The notes under the pieces: generated by a model
Database searches by the model: none
The model's input: the letters and a program-made list of their open reading frames with translations, nothing else
What the model was told of the DNA's origin: nothing
Made by a program: the position numbers and the translations under genes
In this document: piece after piece, positions 1-13,900 of the stretch
How the letters are laid out: every line of letters starts with the position of its first letter
Numbering within the stretch: position 1 is the first letter of the stretch
Origin: Carnegiea gigantea
Taxonomy: Eukaryota > Streptophyta > Magnoliopsida > Caryophyllales > Cactaceae
Length of the DNA: 64,000 nucleotides
Assembly (NCBI GenBank): GCA_029747015.1
Contig: JAKOGI010000025.1
Coordinates: 1,851,001-1,915,000, forward strand
Direction of reading: 5' to 3'

Positions 1-348
1 AGCATCTGTCTTCAGCTAATATTCGGAGACCTCCTTGTTCTTTCTCTGCAGCGTGAATTGTGTAACGACAACAGTTCCTGCAAAATGTGAAGTTTCAGAG
101 AGTTATAGGATTACACAACAGAACTTCCACTCAGAATCCCTTCAGTTGGAAGCACTGAACCTTTACTTCCAGACTTCTGTTTTGTCAAAACAGCATGTAT
201 GTACATCAGCACAGAATGATTTATAGAAAGAAATGTACAATCTGAGGTCCTCCTCCTTATCCTTATGTAACACTGAAACAAAAAAATAAGTTATCACCAT
301 TTTTTGTTCCATTTCAGGCTCTTCAGCTCCCCAAATCAAATCGTCGTA
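1..348. other. 3' flank of the glycosyltransferase gene
   Basis: This stretch lies downstream of the stop codon of the minus-strand glycosyltransferase and probably holds its 3' untranslated region. A 63-codon open frame on the plus strand has no recognisable family and no supporting context. I see no RNA gene or repeat here. Confidence 0.5.
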
Positions 349-1216
349 TTACTTTTTCTGCAATGTCTGAATGAACCTCGCAATATTCATTTCTGAGCTC
401 CCACCTTTGCTAAGTGCATTCACAGCCAACTCCTTCCACCTCCGTGAATTCTTCTTTATCTCATCACTTTCCATCCCATCCATGACTTCACTGATACTCC
501 TCTCTACATTCTCCCTACTCACAATACCATCCGCATTCTTCTTAGCTCTCACTCCCGCTCTCCAAACATCCTCCACCATCTTTGCATTCATTGGCTGGTC
601 ACTCCACTGTGGGAGCCCCACCATAGGGACCCCAAGGCTTAACCCCTCCAAGGTCGAGTTCCACCCACAGTGAGTCACAAAGCAGCCAGTGGCTCGGTGG
701 GCCAGCACCTCAAGCTGGTTACACCAAGTCACAACGAGCCCAGTTCCATCACTAGTCAAGCCAAGGAACTTGGGGGGTAGCTTGTCCTTTTCAGACTCCT
801 TCATGACCCAGACGAAAGGGCGGCTAGCTCTTATCAAGCCCCAGGCTAATTCTTCAACCTGTTTGGCTGAAATTTCGGCCATGCTCCCAAAGGAGACGTA
901 GATCACCGAGTTGGAGGCCTTTGTGTCTAGCCATTCGATGCAGCTCGCTGTGGTTTGCTTCCAGAGGCTGCCTCCATAGTCCTTGTCCTCTATTTGTTGG
1001 TTTAGGTAGGCTGATGGCAATAAGGGTCCAACTGTTACAAGTGGCCATTGCCCTGACATAGCCTGGTCTATCTTTACAATTGGAATCCAAGACAAATATA
1101 TCAGTGAAATTGACTAAAACTTATGCAATACAAACGATAGAGATTAATCTGAAGTTTTCAATTTCAGATCATAATTGTAGTGAATCAAAAGTGACTTCAT
1201 TGCCTAAACCCAAAAA

Positions 1217-1250
<34 letters not shown>

Positions 1251-2127
1251 GAAGAAATACCCACTCTGATATGCCATGTACTGATGTACATGTCCTAGGT
1301 TGGTTTGGTTTGTTCAAATTTAGCAACACTAATCTTTCATTGGTATCGAAGTTTCATCTTCATGACAAACAATTGCCAAGAACTCTCGAGATGATCCAGG
1401 ACAAAGTTTTTATGCTTAAAACTTGATATCACCTCCTCATACTCATGTCAGAGGATTAATTACATGACAGTACAAATTACAACCTCACCTCAGTTTCAAG
1501 CTGTGCAAATGAGTTGATGACAACCCAATCATTTTGCACCATGGTAGAAAATTGCTCGATGATCATCCCAAAATATGCAGAAAACTGCAAAGGATATGCA
1601 ATGAAGCTGGGCAAATCCGAAAATTGAAGCTCAGGAAGACCAGGCAAATTCAGAGGCAGATTTTCTGCCATCAAAGGCAGAGATAAAGCTCCCTTATGAA
1701 GTTGCCAATAAACTGAGCAAACAGAAGCAGAATTGGTCAAAAATGCAACTTTTAAAATACCCGTTTCGTTAGCCACATCAAGTGCCCAAGGAAGCAGAGA
1801 GTCATACACTAAACAGTCAACAGGATCAGCAGAGTTTCTGAACTTCAGAATCAGTTCAGTAAGAGACTTCGAACCTACGGTTTTGAATGTCTCTAGGTAG
1901 GCCTCTAGGCTAGGAGCTTGCTTGAACCCACCTTCATCGAACCCATCTGAGATGGGCTCGACCCCGATGCCTGTGGTTCGGATGGCAGGTGCTGTGTACG
2001 GGGTTGTTGCTAAGGTGGCCTTAACCCCTTTGGAGGCTAGGAGCTTGGCGAATTGGAGGAGGGGGTTTATGTGACCTTGGGCTGGGTATGTTAGGACAAT
2101 CACATGTCCTGATCTTTGTTTCTCCAT
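349..2127 (-). CDS. UGT74-like UDP-glycosyltransferase, two exons
   Basis: This is a family 1 glycosyltransferase that moves sugar from a UDP-sugar, usually UDP-glucose, onto a small acceptor in the cytosol. Exon 1 is 2127-1489 and exon 2 is 1071-349, giving 453 residues, the usual size. The donor reads GAG|GTGAGG. I chose the acceptor AAAG|ATAGAC because it joins LETE directly to IDQAMSGQWP without extra residues; an alternative AG at 1115-1114 would add 14 residues. His19 in the AQGHINP motif is the expected catalytic base and Asp109 its likely partner. The PSPG donor-binding box runs from about Trp329 to Gln372, with HCGWNS in the middle and a final Gln, which in the family favours UDP-glucose. 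The N-terminus and PSAYL segment resemble group L (UGT74) enzymes. The acceptor substrate cannot be told from sequence. Confidence 0.93.
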
Positions 2128-3177
2128 AATTTTTTGCTCTCTTTGGGTGTTTTTAACACTAAGAAGAGAAGATTTATAAGGCTAGTTTGAGGGACGTGTG
2201 ATGTTAGTGGCAGTTGGAACTTTGGAAAATGGTATGTTGTGGACCCAATATTGCTTGTTTTTTTCCCTCCTTGATGGCTAATCAGTCATCCGCCAGTTTG
2301 AAAATGTACTACTATGAATATTTGATGAAGGCCTTTGATGTTAATTTTGGCACTTTAATGTTTGACTCCATATTTTCTTTCCTAGTATTTGCTTTATTCT
2401 GGTTGGGACCAACTTAAGTGAATATGTATGCTTCAACATTGAAGATGTAAACTTGTTTAAACAACAAAGCCTTCGGAACTGTTTTGTGGTGAAAATTCAT
2501 TTTAACTTATGTTATTGCTTCCTTTGAATTGGAAGAAAGGGGGAGAGGGGACAACAAAGAGGCAAGTTTTGAAACTATACACTTGATTTCAAACCACACT
2601 TACATTAACTTCGAACCCGAATTAAAAATTTTCTAATTAATATTGGTTTTCAAAATAGGTAAATTCAAACAATAACAATCTAAAACACAAAATAACCAAG
2701 CGTACTCAAAATTTTTAAAACTGAATATAAGAGGAACTCAAATTAACGAGACTATTTAAGTCACATGACGCAAGTCATATAACCTCTTTATTAGGTCAAG
2801 CTTGTCGCAAGACATTTCACATGAAAGTGATTCCTTTGTCCATTACATGACTATCAAAAATGACAGTTCGTTTTCATAGGAATCCAAAAGCCAGCAAATT
2901 CTGGCTTATATTCATTCAAGCTCAAAGTTCAATTATTGTGAATTGCATAACATGCACAGCACCTATTTCATCTTATATATGAAGGCACCAACATTTACAA
3001 TAATCCATATCAACACCCCAGGTAGCCCTCAGCCCCCATACTAGACACTAAACAAGCCATATTTACAGCCAAGAGAACTCTATACCTCTCCCAACTTATG
3101 GCGGCAATACCAAGCCCTGGCTGGAGAGGGCATCATCGTCTACCTCTAATATTTGCACTAGCAATATCCACCGAACC
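2128..3177. other. intergenic region between glycosyltransferase and CBP60 genes
   Basis: The part next to 2127 is the likely promoter and 5' leader of the glycosyltransferase, and the part next to 3178 is the likely 3' untranslated region of the CBP60 gene. A 67-codon plus-strand frame at 2214-2417 shows no family signature. I see no clear repeat or RNA gene. Confidence 0.5.
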
Positions 3178-6100
3178 CTAGTTACAGCATCTTCGTATTA
3201 CTTGACGGTCTCTTTTCTTATCTTCATCGCCAACCTCTCGGTTGAAAATCATCTTAAAAATGCTAAACAGAACCTTCCACCGCCTGTGAGCTTGGCTTCT
3301 GACAGTATGAGGCCGAAGGATACTTAGTAGATCGGCTTGAGATCCCAAACTAGGGTTTGATGAATGGAGGGAGTAATCAAAGTCCAAAAACCCGAGTTCA
3401 TTGTGGAAAGCTGGGGTCATGCAGTTGGGATTGCACAGCAGTGAATCAGTGATTGGGAGCGGAATGTCCATTGGCGGGCTGTATAAGGTATCGACAGCGT
3501 GCAATGAGAAACTGTCTGAACTGCTCATGCATCCCATTGAGTAAAGAGAGGAGAGGATGTCAGGAGAAGAGACACTCGGTTGTGCATAATCAAGTCCATT
3601 TGTCTTCTGTGATACCAAAAGCTGGCCTGAGTCTGGAGTCCCGGTTGTTGAAATTGCCGTGCTTGAAGAAACGCCAATGAGGGAGTTCAAATCATCAAAT
3701 GAGATCACTCCATCCCAATGCTGAAAAGCTTCAATGACCAATCTTTGTGCATCGAGCTGGAAAAGAGAGTTGATGAAATTACGTTAGATATGGCATTCAA
3801 ATAACCTATGTTACTCAGACTCAACTGCAAGTGCCCAATATGGTTATTTGTCCAAGTTTTGGACTGCCTATGTTCTGAAATTTGGATCTTTCCGTCAAAA
3901 TGAAGTGTCCAAGTATCCAAACTGATGTCACAGTGTTTGGGTTTTCGACAGGCGCACTTGAGATAAAATAAAGAGTCCAGGTAACATAGATGATTCTGGC
4001 ATTGCTTGGAAAAGGACAGACAGAGAAGCATTTCAAGGTTAAAAGGAGGTATGCCTTTTCAGTTTCAGACAGCTTATCAATAGGAACATACTCGCTTTCC
4101 GAGTAAAGTCCCATTGCTTGTCCCACCACATTGAAGACCACACCATTCGCGTGCGGGGAACTAGGAGAATAGTACACATACACTCGTTCATCGAGGACAC
4201 AAGTACGAGCATGTTCTATGGCAACTTCCCACATCTTTGCAGACATACCAGAGCCAAGAATCTGAAAACCAGCCAAAAACAATGAGTGATCAGAGAAAAG
4301 TCATACCACCTCAGCAACGAACAAGAACTATACAGCTTCAAGCATGACCACTTTGTGCTGAGAAAGCCCGCGAAAACACACACAAGAACCAAAAAAGGAA
4401 AAAACAAGGAAACAGAAGGGCTCTAGCCCTCATGGTTTTCTTCTAGGAACTGCACACAATCTTAAATATGAGAAGTTTCTAGCCCCCCTATAGAATGAAT
4501 GGCATCAAAGAAAAGTCAACATGCAAATCATTCACTGTCAAAGCAAACCCAAGATACGCTATTCCCAGTTCAAACACATCTCTTAAGTCACAATACCAAT
4601 GCATGTGAACTTGAGCAGAGAACACACAGCTTCTCCAGTATCATCATTAACCACCATGTAGTCACTCATGCCACAACTGCAAGAGCCAGGCTCCACAGAC
4701 AGAGGTCAACATATGCAACCTTCATGTGCAGTAATCAGAACACCTCCCCCCCCCCCCCCCCCCCGGTTGTGGCAGATAAAAAGACCAGCAAAGAAAGAAA
4801 GATAAAAAGGATTGGAACACACACTGGAAAACCTAGATCTCAAGGCATCGTATAAGCACAGATATGGATAGATTCAGGCATTTACACCTGGTGTGGACCA
4901 TGGAAGCCGGACAATGACATCGAACCAGAAGACCCTTTTTTTATGGGGGTGAGCAGGGGTGATTGAGTGTTATGCAACCCTTTAGAGTCTTACATTCCTT
5001 AGCCGTGCAGGATCAAGATTGAGCAGAATCAGGAAGTCTTTCACTGTGTTCACTCTTTCAAGGCTCAAGCGCTTGTGGAATGCTCCATCTTTCCCTATCT
5101 TTTCCAGTCGCCATACTTCATCGCCAAGAGACGGTGGATGATGTTTTTTGTACACTGCAAAAGGTTCATAAGCTTCATCAAACAAGAAGTTCATTTAAAA
5201 AAAAAAAAAAAAAAAAAAGGTTGCATAAGCATCAACAAATTTTTTTTTTTTCCTTTTAACAAGGATTCCTTGACTCTGATTTTGTCAGCACCCATAACTC
5301 CTGATGAACAGCACGGTCAAGAATTATGTAGTGAAATGACAAATATAGTGCAATTGTCAGGTAAAAGTATAAAACTGAAGTCATGAACATAATATCATCG
5401 TTGCCTCTCATTTGGTAGATTTGCACATAGTGTGCAGGAAAGGAGTAAAGCAGAATTAAGTGCAAAGCAACACACACAGAAATTTTTATAGGACAGAGGG
5501 AACACCACGATAAAGGAATAGCAGGACAAAGACATGAAGACTTCTAGTTTTCTGGCACTAATATAAAACACAGTAAGAAGATAGGCTACTTACGCTCTCC
5601 ACGATGATCCCTGACAATAAAGGATTCTGACTTTGCTTCTCTAATTCTAGCTCCATCAGAATTCCCAACAACTCTTGCCCCCAGTCTGAACCTGCGACTC
5701 CTTGTCCAGCTTGAATTATCTGTAAAAGAAATCTCACCAACCGAACCAATGCCCTCTTTAAGATATAAAAATACATCTCCAGTGAGTAGAGGTTTCTTCC
5801 CCTCCCTTTCTCTGACAATGTTGTTTTTAAATTCCTCCAAGGTCCAGTTGTCTCCCTCATCACCATCAAAATCTCCTTCAAGAACTACTATTTCCACCTT
5901 TGCAGAGGATTCAGGACTGTACTGGACAACTTCATCAGTAAAAGAATCTATTAAAGCCACTTTAATTCCGGCTCCATCTTCTCCTTCAATTCGAGTTCCA
6001 GTGAAAACAGGCAGAGAAAGTTTACTCAAGAACTTGAGTTGCAAGTTTCTTGATTCTGAAGGAAATACAGCTTCCTCACAGTTCCTACGGGGTAATATGA

Positions 6101-9100
6101 AAGGAATATATTAAGATAGCCATCTCTGAAAGTTAGGAATTAGCTAGTTCCATATCAATTGTAGTTCACAACTTCATAAAGAGACTTGAGTTTCTCACCG
6201 TTTAAAACTAATAAAATGTCTCCTTATTGCAGATTCCACCTCTTCCTTAACCTGAAAGAATTGTGGGAAGTCTGTAAGGAGCTGAAATTTTTAAATATGA
6301 CAAGCAATAAGATCAAGGGTTCAACAGAAACAAACTTCTACTAGGCTAGCAGCGGAAAGTCATGTACATTGTCCACCCCCCCCCCCCCCAAAAAAAAAAA
6401 AAGCAAAAAGGGTGCTAGAGTCACTTTTATGTAATGCTTTGCTTTGTTTTGTTTAGGTTATTGGAAACAAGGTCAACCAGAACAACAATTGAGGCAGCTG
6501 GAGCCACTAGGATGTCTAAAATGGCTAAATTATAAAGTATTGCTCAATGATTGAATGGTCAAAGTCCAAAACGAACTAGTCCAAAGTAAAGTTAGAAGAA
6601 GCACAACATGCTTAGTGTCACGTAATTACTTCTTCAAAGGTTCTACAGAATAATCGTCACAAATAACAGAATGGAGTCATTCTCTATTTTGAACTAATGA
6701 AGTACAAATATTTTGGCTTTACATCATACTTGGTCAAAAGCAAACCAAACTGTCAGAGCATGGATCTAAAAGGCCAAAAACACTGCACCAATACCGATTT
6801 GGATTTTGGGATGCATGATAAGTATGGCATATGAGCTAAATGAAACTGAAAGCATAGTTACACACAGCCATTATTTCTAGGCATATTTTCAAAGCATATC
6901 ATCACACTTCAAATAAAGCCAAAAACAAATGATTCATAAGAATCTGTCCCAGCCTAATCGAATAATGTATAGATGATTTGTGACCTATAATGCACATACA
7001 AGGCAAGAAGATGCCACGAGGTGTGGCAGACAAATGGAACAGCAAGCATAAATGAAAATGCATCGTAGCCAAAGCTTTCACTTCAAAATGCCATCCCATG
7101 CCTATGTCATGTCCATGACCATGAAATTGTGACAGAAAGCGAGAGGGAAAAAAACAGCATCCACTAGAGCTCATCCATCCAGTATGAGTGCAATGCATGA
7201 ACCTCTACTTGGGAGCATCTATTCTAAGCCAGGTTCCCATATCATTTTGCCGCTCTTCAACCAAACTGAGTGAAAAATGCTCTAGCGAACTGCAACGATG
7301 CTTGTGCTGTGCATCCTGCTTTTATTCTGGTTGTCATCAGAAGATCCAAAATCAACCATGAAAATACCAGCATTCGTCAGGATCTTAAAACCTTTTCATC
7401 TCTATGCAACGACCTGTGTAATCTGCCTCAAAACCTAGAGGGCGATACAAAAATTATGTGCCCAATTTGTTCTTCTATTTATTTTATTTCATTTTATTAA
7501 TAGCATCTCTAGCCTCTAGGCCCATCCAGGGAGTGAATCACCTTTATACCCCAGAAACAGAAAACATTTGTATACTGATCAATTTAGGTTTGTCTAATGC
7601 CATTGAGTCAACAACCACATAACACCCATTCATTCCTTCTGTTATCTCTAAGACTCTAACATAAAATACAAATAGTTTTGGGGATTATTAGGTTGTCTGA
7701 CACCACAGATGGATGCGAATACAGCAAACATAATCAAACCTCTATGCAGGCTAGCCTACAAATTAGAACACTTGAGTCCCAATGACAAACCATGGCAAAA
7801 GGAAAGAAAGGCTATAGGCCTTTCATAAACTCACAAACACACTCAAGTACTCAACTATGGAGATGTATATAATAATTACAATGCACTTACAACTCTACGA
7901 AGCATGGGCTCCAGTACACGCTGAAAGCAACCTTGGCTCATCAACTCCTGAACCACACTAAATTGTCAAAGAAAATGGAAATCCGTAAGAAAACCAATTA
8001 CATGTCAAAACTTTTCAGGTTATAGGAAGGCTCAAGCAGCAGTTACTAATAGCAATAGAAGATATCATTTAAGCAAGGATCATTGTATCACAACAAATTC
8101 ACCATTGAACTACACCCATAATACTTACAACCCCCCCCCCCCCCCCAAAAAAAAAACATGTCAAAACTTACTTTTCAGGTTATAGGAAGGCTCAAGCAGC
8201 AGTTACTAATCGCAATAGAAGATACCATTCAAGCAAGGATCATTGTATCACAACAAATTCACCATTGAACTAACACCCATAATACTTACAATCCCCCCCC
8301 CCCCAAAAAAAAAAAGAAAAAAAAAACCGACAACCAAATGTTGGCTGTCCTGATTGAAGAAACAAAACCTACTGATAAGTGACTGAACTACAGTCTATAC
8401 ACAAGAGATCACAATGAGAAATTTGTATCAGGAGACATAAATGAAAATAATGCCCCTAAAATATTGCCTGCTGACAGACGCAAAAGTTTAGATTTTGTAT
8501 CTACCAGCTCAAAATTGCACTCTACAATATAGGGAGACTGCTCCTGGAGTCTGCCCTTTTAAATGGGGCTCAAAAGGGACATCTTAAAGAGTACAGTAGT
8601 CACTTTTCATGAACCAAATACACTTCCAAAGGCAAGCTATTTTCATAGCACATCCCCCCCCCCCCGGGGGGTGGGTGGGCGGCTTTGAGAGCGAAGCATT
8701 CACTTCGTCAATCACCATTAGGCAATTATATGGACAAAGTTTACCAATAAAAAAATCAATAAAGCATCTCATCGTAGAGAATTTCCAGCAAGATTATTGG
8801 ATTTCCATGATGACTTCCTACCCCTTCCATCCCTATATAAACCAAGCAAGTTCTAATTTACCATTGGAAGTAACATATTCTCTCATTTCGATGCCTGTCT
8901 ACTTTGTTATTTATTCTCTCATTAATTTTTATCATCCAATCAACCCACAGTCACCACCCCCAAGTTTTTGCAAATTTAAGAGATGAATGCAATCGATTTT
9001 ATCATGTCCCAACTCTCTAAAATTAGAAGTAGCGAGTTGATAAGTCAACCGATGGCACCCTAGTATAGGAAATGTAAGAAATTCTCCAAAGTATGAAAAC

Positions 9101-9575
9101 GAGTATATATTCTTGGCAACAGCAACAGTCATCCAATTCTCAAATGCGCATCGGTTAAGCCCCAAAATCAAACTATGCCCGCTGTTAATCCACCCCAAGA
9201 AGACAAACAAAAGAATAGATTATCATGTTCCCAAATGAGTATTGGTTGAGATACGTAATCCCCTCCACAAATGCACAAGCAAGCACAAATAAAACCATCA
9301 AGTAAGAGATTCAACGCGCAAGGAAAAAGGGTCAGAAAGATGGGCATCAATTATCTCCGTAACCAAAAATACATACACTACTTAATTCCACCCAAAAACA
9401 CATAAAAATCATATCTTTACACCAAACAAGACACAAAAACACATTCTTTTTAAGAAAGAAGGAGAGCCCACCCTTGGAAAGAAGGAAGACTCCTCCTCCT
9501 CTTATCATCTGGGCTGTGATTGCCCTCCGAATTCCTCGTATTGCTAGAATCATCTGGGATTCTTTTCTGTGCCAT
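3178..9575 (-). CDS. CBP60: calmodulin-binding protein 60 (CBP60) family, seven exons
   Basis: CBP60 proteins are plant nuclear, calmodulin-regulated DNA-binding factors; members control salicylic-acid immunity and development. I rebuilt the exons as 9575-9472, 7957-7891, 6251-6199, 6084-5594, 5154-4994, 4261-4055 and 3756-3178. All phases agree, giving 553 residues. The N-terminus is basic (KRRRS), followed by the conserved segment [17 protein letters not shown] across exons 2 and 3. Exon 4 carries [20 protein letters not shown] and the large conserved domain. Exon 5 has [20 protein letters not shown] and exon 6 has [11 protein letters not shown]. Exon 7 is the variable C-terminus, ending in a basic stretch. 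The join from exon 6 to exon 7 uses a GC donor (AAG|GCATAC). The ATG at 9575 fits the usual MAQKR-type start. Intron 1 is 1.5 kb and contains a tandem duplication. I cannot tell which CBP60 subtype this is. Confidence 0.93.
4746..4764. repeat. homopolymer C tract in CBP60 intron 5
   Basis: There are 19 consecutive C residues here, inside the intron between CBP60 exons 5 and 6. Similar tracts, often with A runs directly after them, occur in the other introns of this gene at about 6376-6402, 8131-8156, 8293-8310 and 8654-8671. Confidence 0.9.
8001..8317. repeat. tandem duplication of about 156 bp in CBP60 intron 1
   Basis: Two adjacent copies, 8001-8156 and 8157 to about 8317, share the sequence starting catgtcaaaactt and each ends with a C run followed by an A run. 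Differences are few (single substitutions and small indels), so the duplication is recent. It lies in the first intron of the CBP60 gene, away from splice sites. Confidence 0.9.
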
Positions 9576-10914
9576 TTGATCGAACAAGTAGAGTGCAAAA
9601 GCACAAAGCACCACCAAACCCCCAAACGAAAAGCTAAGCCTACTTTGAGCTCATACCCATGAAAGAAAACCAACATGCGAGGTTGCAAATGTCGTCCAAA
9701 GACGAAGAAAGGCGTGACAATAAATGGGTAAGGTAGAAGAACAATAGTCCAAAAAACCTGACACTTTGACAGTTACTTCTGCTATACAAAAAACACAGCC
9801 CCCATCCATCCATATCCTCACCCCCAGATTCTCAACCTTCTTCTTCAAGATTTTGGCGTTCGGATAGATTTTCAGATGGGTAAAAAATCCCGAAATTCAA
9901 AATCCTTTTTGACCAAACCCCCCCCCCCAAAAAAAAAAAAAATTTCTGGTGCAACACAAAAAAAAAGGAAAAAATAATTAGGGATAGTTGAGAGCGATCA
10001 TCGGGAGCAGTGGACGGCTTCTTTCTGGGTTTAGAGAGAAAGAGGGGTCCACAGAAAGCGCGTGAGAGTAGGAGGAGATGATCAAAACGCGGTGTTTTTG
10101 GTGGTCAGGTTGACGTGTCAACCGTAGGTGACTAGATTGTCCACATCAGCTTACGTTAAAGAGGACTTTTTTATAGGGGTTTAGGTTTCGGTTTAGCTAC
10201 TCAAATGAACTTTCTTCAAATGCACATTAAAAAGAAATTCTACTTATTTTTTAAAAGACTTAAGTTCAAAAATTAACATAAAATGTTCCTATTGTCTATT
10301 GATTAAATGAAAGCAACATAGAGGAATGAGATAATATTAGAAATGCAGTATCGTTTTATGATCGTTTTATTTATATTCTTGTTAAGTTAGTATCAATGTA
10401 AGTATAATTATTTTAACTTCTAATCAGACAGATTTTTTAATATTGCTTTTGAATCAATCGGTGTAATTGATAAAGTTTTATGCGAGACTCTAATAATTCT
10501 ATGTACTTTGTAACCCAAAATCATTTAATATACTGTTTCCAATATGGACTCAAAATTCAAGAAAATATTTGGACCATCTTATTCGTAATCGTTGGCATAT
10601 AGCTTCTATCTTGCATTTTGCATCTTTTGTCGGACAGTTTCATCAATCGATTCCTATTAATTTTGCCATTTATTTTTGACACATAACTGGCAAAGCGGTT
10701 GAGACTAAGAGCTTGGTGAAATTCAAACCGAAATATGACCCCTTAATAAATATATGTATTACATCTTTTTCTTATCATACTAGTTCCATCTATTTTTTCT
10801 TTTTTTAAGCCACATACCAAACATTTCCATTAATTTAAGTTGACATATAAATTGAAGAATTATTCTTATGTGTTTCTTATACTCATGTTATAAGTATATC
10901 GCTTTTATCAACAT

Positions 10915-10918
<4 letters not shown>
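9576..10918. promoter_or_regulatory. 5' leader and promoter region of CBP60 plus AT-rich flank
   Basis: The sequence upstream of the CBP60 start codon is pyrimidine-rich on the coding strand near the start and contains a C run followed by A residues at about 9918-9941. The transcription start is probably within a few hundred bases of 9575, but I could not place a TATA box with confidence. Beyond about 10200 the DNA turns AT-rich with no coding signal. Confidence 0.4.

Positions 10919-10966
<48 letters not shown>
10919..10966. repeat. (TA)n microsatellite
   Basis: About 24 uninterrupted TA units lie in AT-rich intergenic DNA. The length suggests a variable marker locus. Confidence 0.95.
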
Positions 10967-10971
<5 letters not shown>

Positions 10972-13900
10972 ATGGTTCAATTAAAACTAATCCGAAAATG
11001 CACAAGTCAATCAATACTATTATGATTTATGTATGCAAGTCTATTCAATGTAGTAGTTTTTTTGCATAAAACATCCCCTTCAAAAAAAGTTAATGAACAT
11101 ATATAATATGTTATTGTTCCTAGAACAGAGCTATACAGTGGGTTTTTCTTACATTAATAAAAATTGTGCAAGATGCAGGATGACCTCAAGATTACTGCAT
11201 TATGAAGCAAAGAATAATGCTTTTAGACTCCTTGCATTTACGAGTGTAACAACCTAATATCAATGTACGAGTTATATTATACTAGGGTTATATTCTTACA
11301 ATGTAAGGGTGTGAATTAAATAATTTTTTAATATATTATTAAAAGAGTAGATTCTTTACATAAGAAAGCAAATAATAAATTGATGTATTATATTATTTTG
11401 TTGATGCAAAAGTAAAGTGAGTATTCTTTAGTTTTTTTCCCAACTAATAACATACTTTTTTATTCTTAATTAATATATAACTCATATTTTTGTTGTATTT
11501 GCATCATTAAATCATATATACTTTATGATTAAATTTTATTATTAAATAACAGGAAGGTATGTGAGAAGTTGCTTTATTAAATAGAATTAATATTGTATTA
11601 GATTTACATCCATTCTACATAGCTTGTTCCTTTTATTTTAAATCTCATGTAACATTGTCCTATGCTGTATTAAAATATCCCACATAACTATTCTTTCCTA
11701 TGTGTCATCCTACATGGCAAACTTACGTGTCGTTCATATATGAGTTTAATACAACTTTTAATATATATGTGATATGATATATATGATAGTCACACAAGAT
11801 ATATTTGTAGGGTTTAGGAATATCTTCCCAAAATAGGGAATTTTTTGAGTTAATATTTTATTTAGTATACTTATATTTTTCAAAATTCAGTTAGTACATA
11901 ACGTAAGTTTGGTACATAATGTAAAAATAAATATGAATTTTAACAATAATTTTATCCTTTTAAATTTATGAAACATATTCATATTTACGTACTTTGTATC
12001 AAATAGTTTTCTCAAAAGTATAAGAATATCCCAAAATATAAATCATATACCGTTATAGATGAATTTACAAATTATAAAATACATTTATAATTTTCGTGTC
12101 GGTCAGTTGATAGCAATCTTGAGCCTGAATTATTCATTACAATCTTTCAACTTCAACACATGTAATGTGACCACAAGGTTGCTTCAAAAAAAAAAGCATA
12201 AATCCAAGTTAAATTATATTATAGATAAGTGCAAGAAAATAGAAGCAACTATAAGTCCGAATTAAATTTTAACGGTAAGTGCAAAATTACATGTAACATA
12301 CACAATAAATGCAATTAGCTATTCAACTAGAGCGATTAGCTTTGATCTACTTACTAGTGGTTAGTGGTTAGCTGTGACCTACGCAATAAACTACATAAAT
12401 CCAAGTTAAATTAAATTTTACTAGTGATTAGTTGTGCTCCACTAGTGATTAGTGGTTAGTTGTTCAACCAGCAATTTAAAATAAATGTATTTGGTAAATG
12501 TAGTTATTAATTAAAGTAGCACATTTATATAAAATGATTAAAAAGAGCATAATAAATAAAAATTTTTAGTAAATAAAAAGAAGAATTTTATAATTTACGA
12601 TACAACCCCTAGGCAGAGATTTTTCAAAGATACTTTCATTAACTTTTGAAAAAAACAGTACACTAACCACTACCTCATCCACTATTTTACCCAACATTTT
12701 TAAGTAGTGGTTCGTAATAATTTGATCACTATAAACCATTAACCTTTATTTCAACCTTTATTATCAAACACAGCCATAGTTAATAATATCTTTGTTAAGA
12801 TGAGACAAAATCGTATTGGGTAACACACAAGCTAGCACTAAACTTACATAACACTTCTCACATTAATATTGATCTACTTTGATAATCAAAATTAATTGTA
12901 TTAGTTTCTCGTAATCAAAATTAGTTTTGAATTCAGAGTATATGATAGTTAGCCTAATTCCAACTCAACTTAAAATTGAATTGATATAACCCAAGATCCT
13001 TCCTTAACAAAAGTAACCCATTGCAAAGCAATCTTAACTTAAATTGTGCAGTGCTTCTTTGATCAAAGCTTAGCTTAAATTATGATCAGCAACCAGAGTA
13101 TAATTAACTTGGTCTCTTAGAACTGATCTCTTTACGAGTAAAGATGTCTGTAGAAGTAAAGTTACCTACAGTTAAATCTCTTTATATCCCGTAAAAGCGA
13201 AACCTACACTGAAAATTGTTATTGTTATTGCTGTAATGAGAGTATAACTTCATTTTTAAAATTGGCCGAAATCAGACAATCAATTTGGCAAGTGTAAGAT
13301 TCATGTTCTATCAAACAAATAATTTGAAGAGATATGAAACAACGGTACTCATTGAAAGCGAGATGATAGAATGATTGGCATGTGATGAATCCAACGCAAG
13401 TGCCCCAGAATATAACTACTGATGGATGGTGACTCTGAAATCAGACACGAGGGGAAGACTGAAGGAAGCTTCGTTATTTGGCACAGCATAGATTCATCTG
13501 TAGGGACCAGAATTGATAGATTTATTATGTTTCCTCAAAACTATTTGGAGTAACCGTTAATTAATTGAAAATTTGTTTAATGATGATGTAACAAATATTT
13601 TAACAATTTTAAAAGCAGATTAGCAGCAGAATTAATGACATACACGAGTAGAATTAATGATATATTTCGTCATAAGACACTTGCTAGGTGTTTTGGCTTG
13701 ACTTCAAATGTATATTATTACATATTAATTGAATAGTGGAAGGGTATTGCCAGTTATGAATTGCGTAAAATCATCTTTTTAGTTACAAATTTTCACAATC
13801 ATAAAATTATACGTATCATATATTCAGTTATCATTTATAGGTTTATACTAATTAGCGATGACTATTAGGGTTCATAATTATTCATTTTGAAAAACTCAAA

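Noticed and set aside
1072..1113. Longer second exon of the glycosyltransferase using the AG at 1115-1114
   Set aside because: It would insert 14 residues not found in relatives; the acceptor at 1073-1072 restores the usual spacing between LETE and GQWP.
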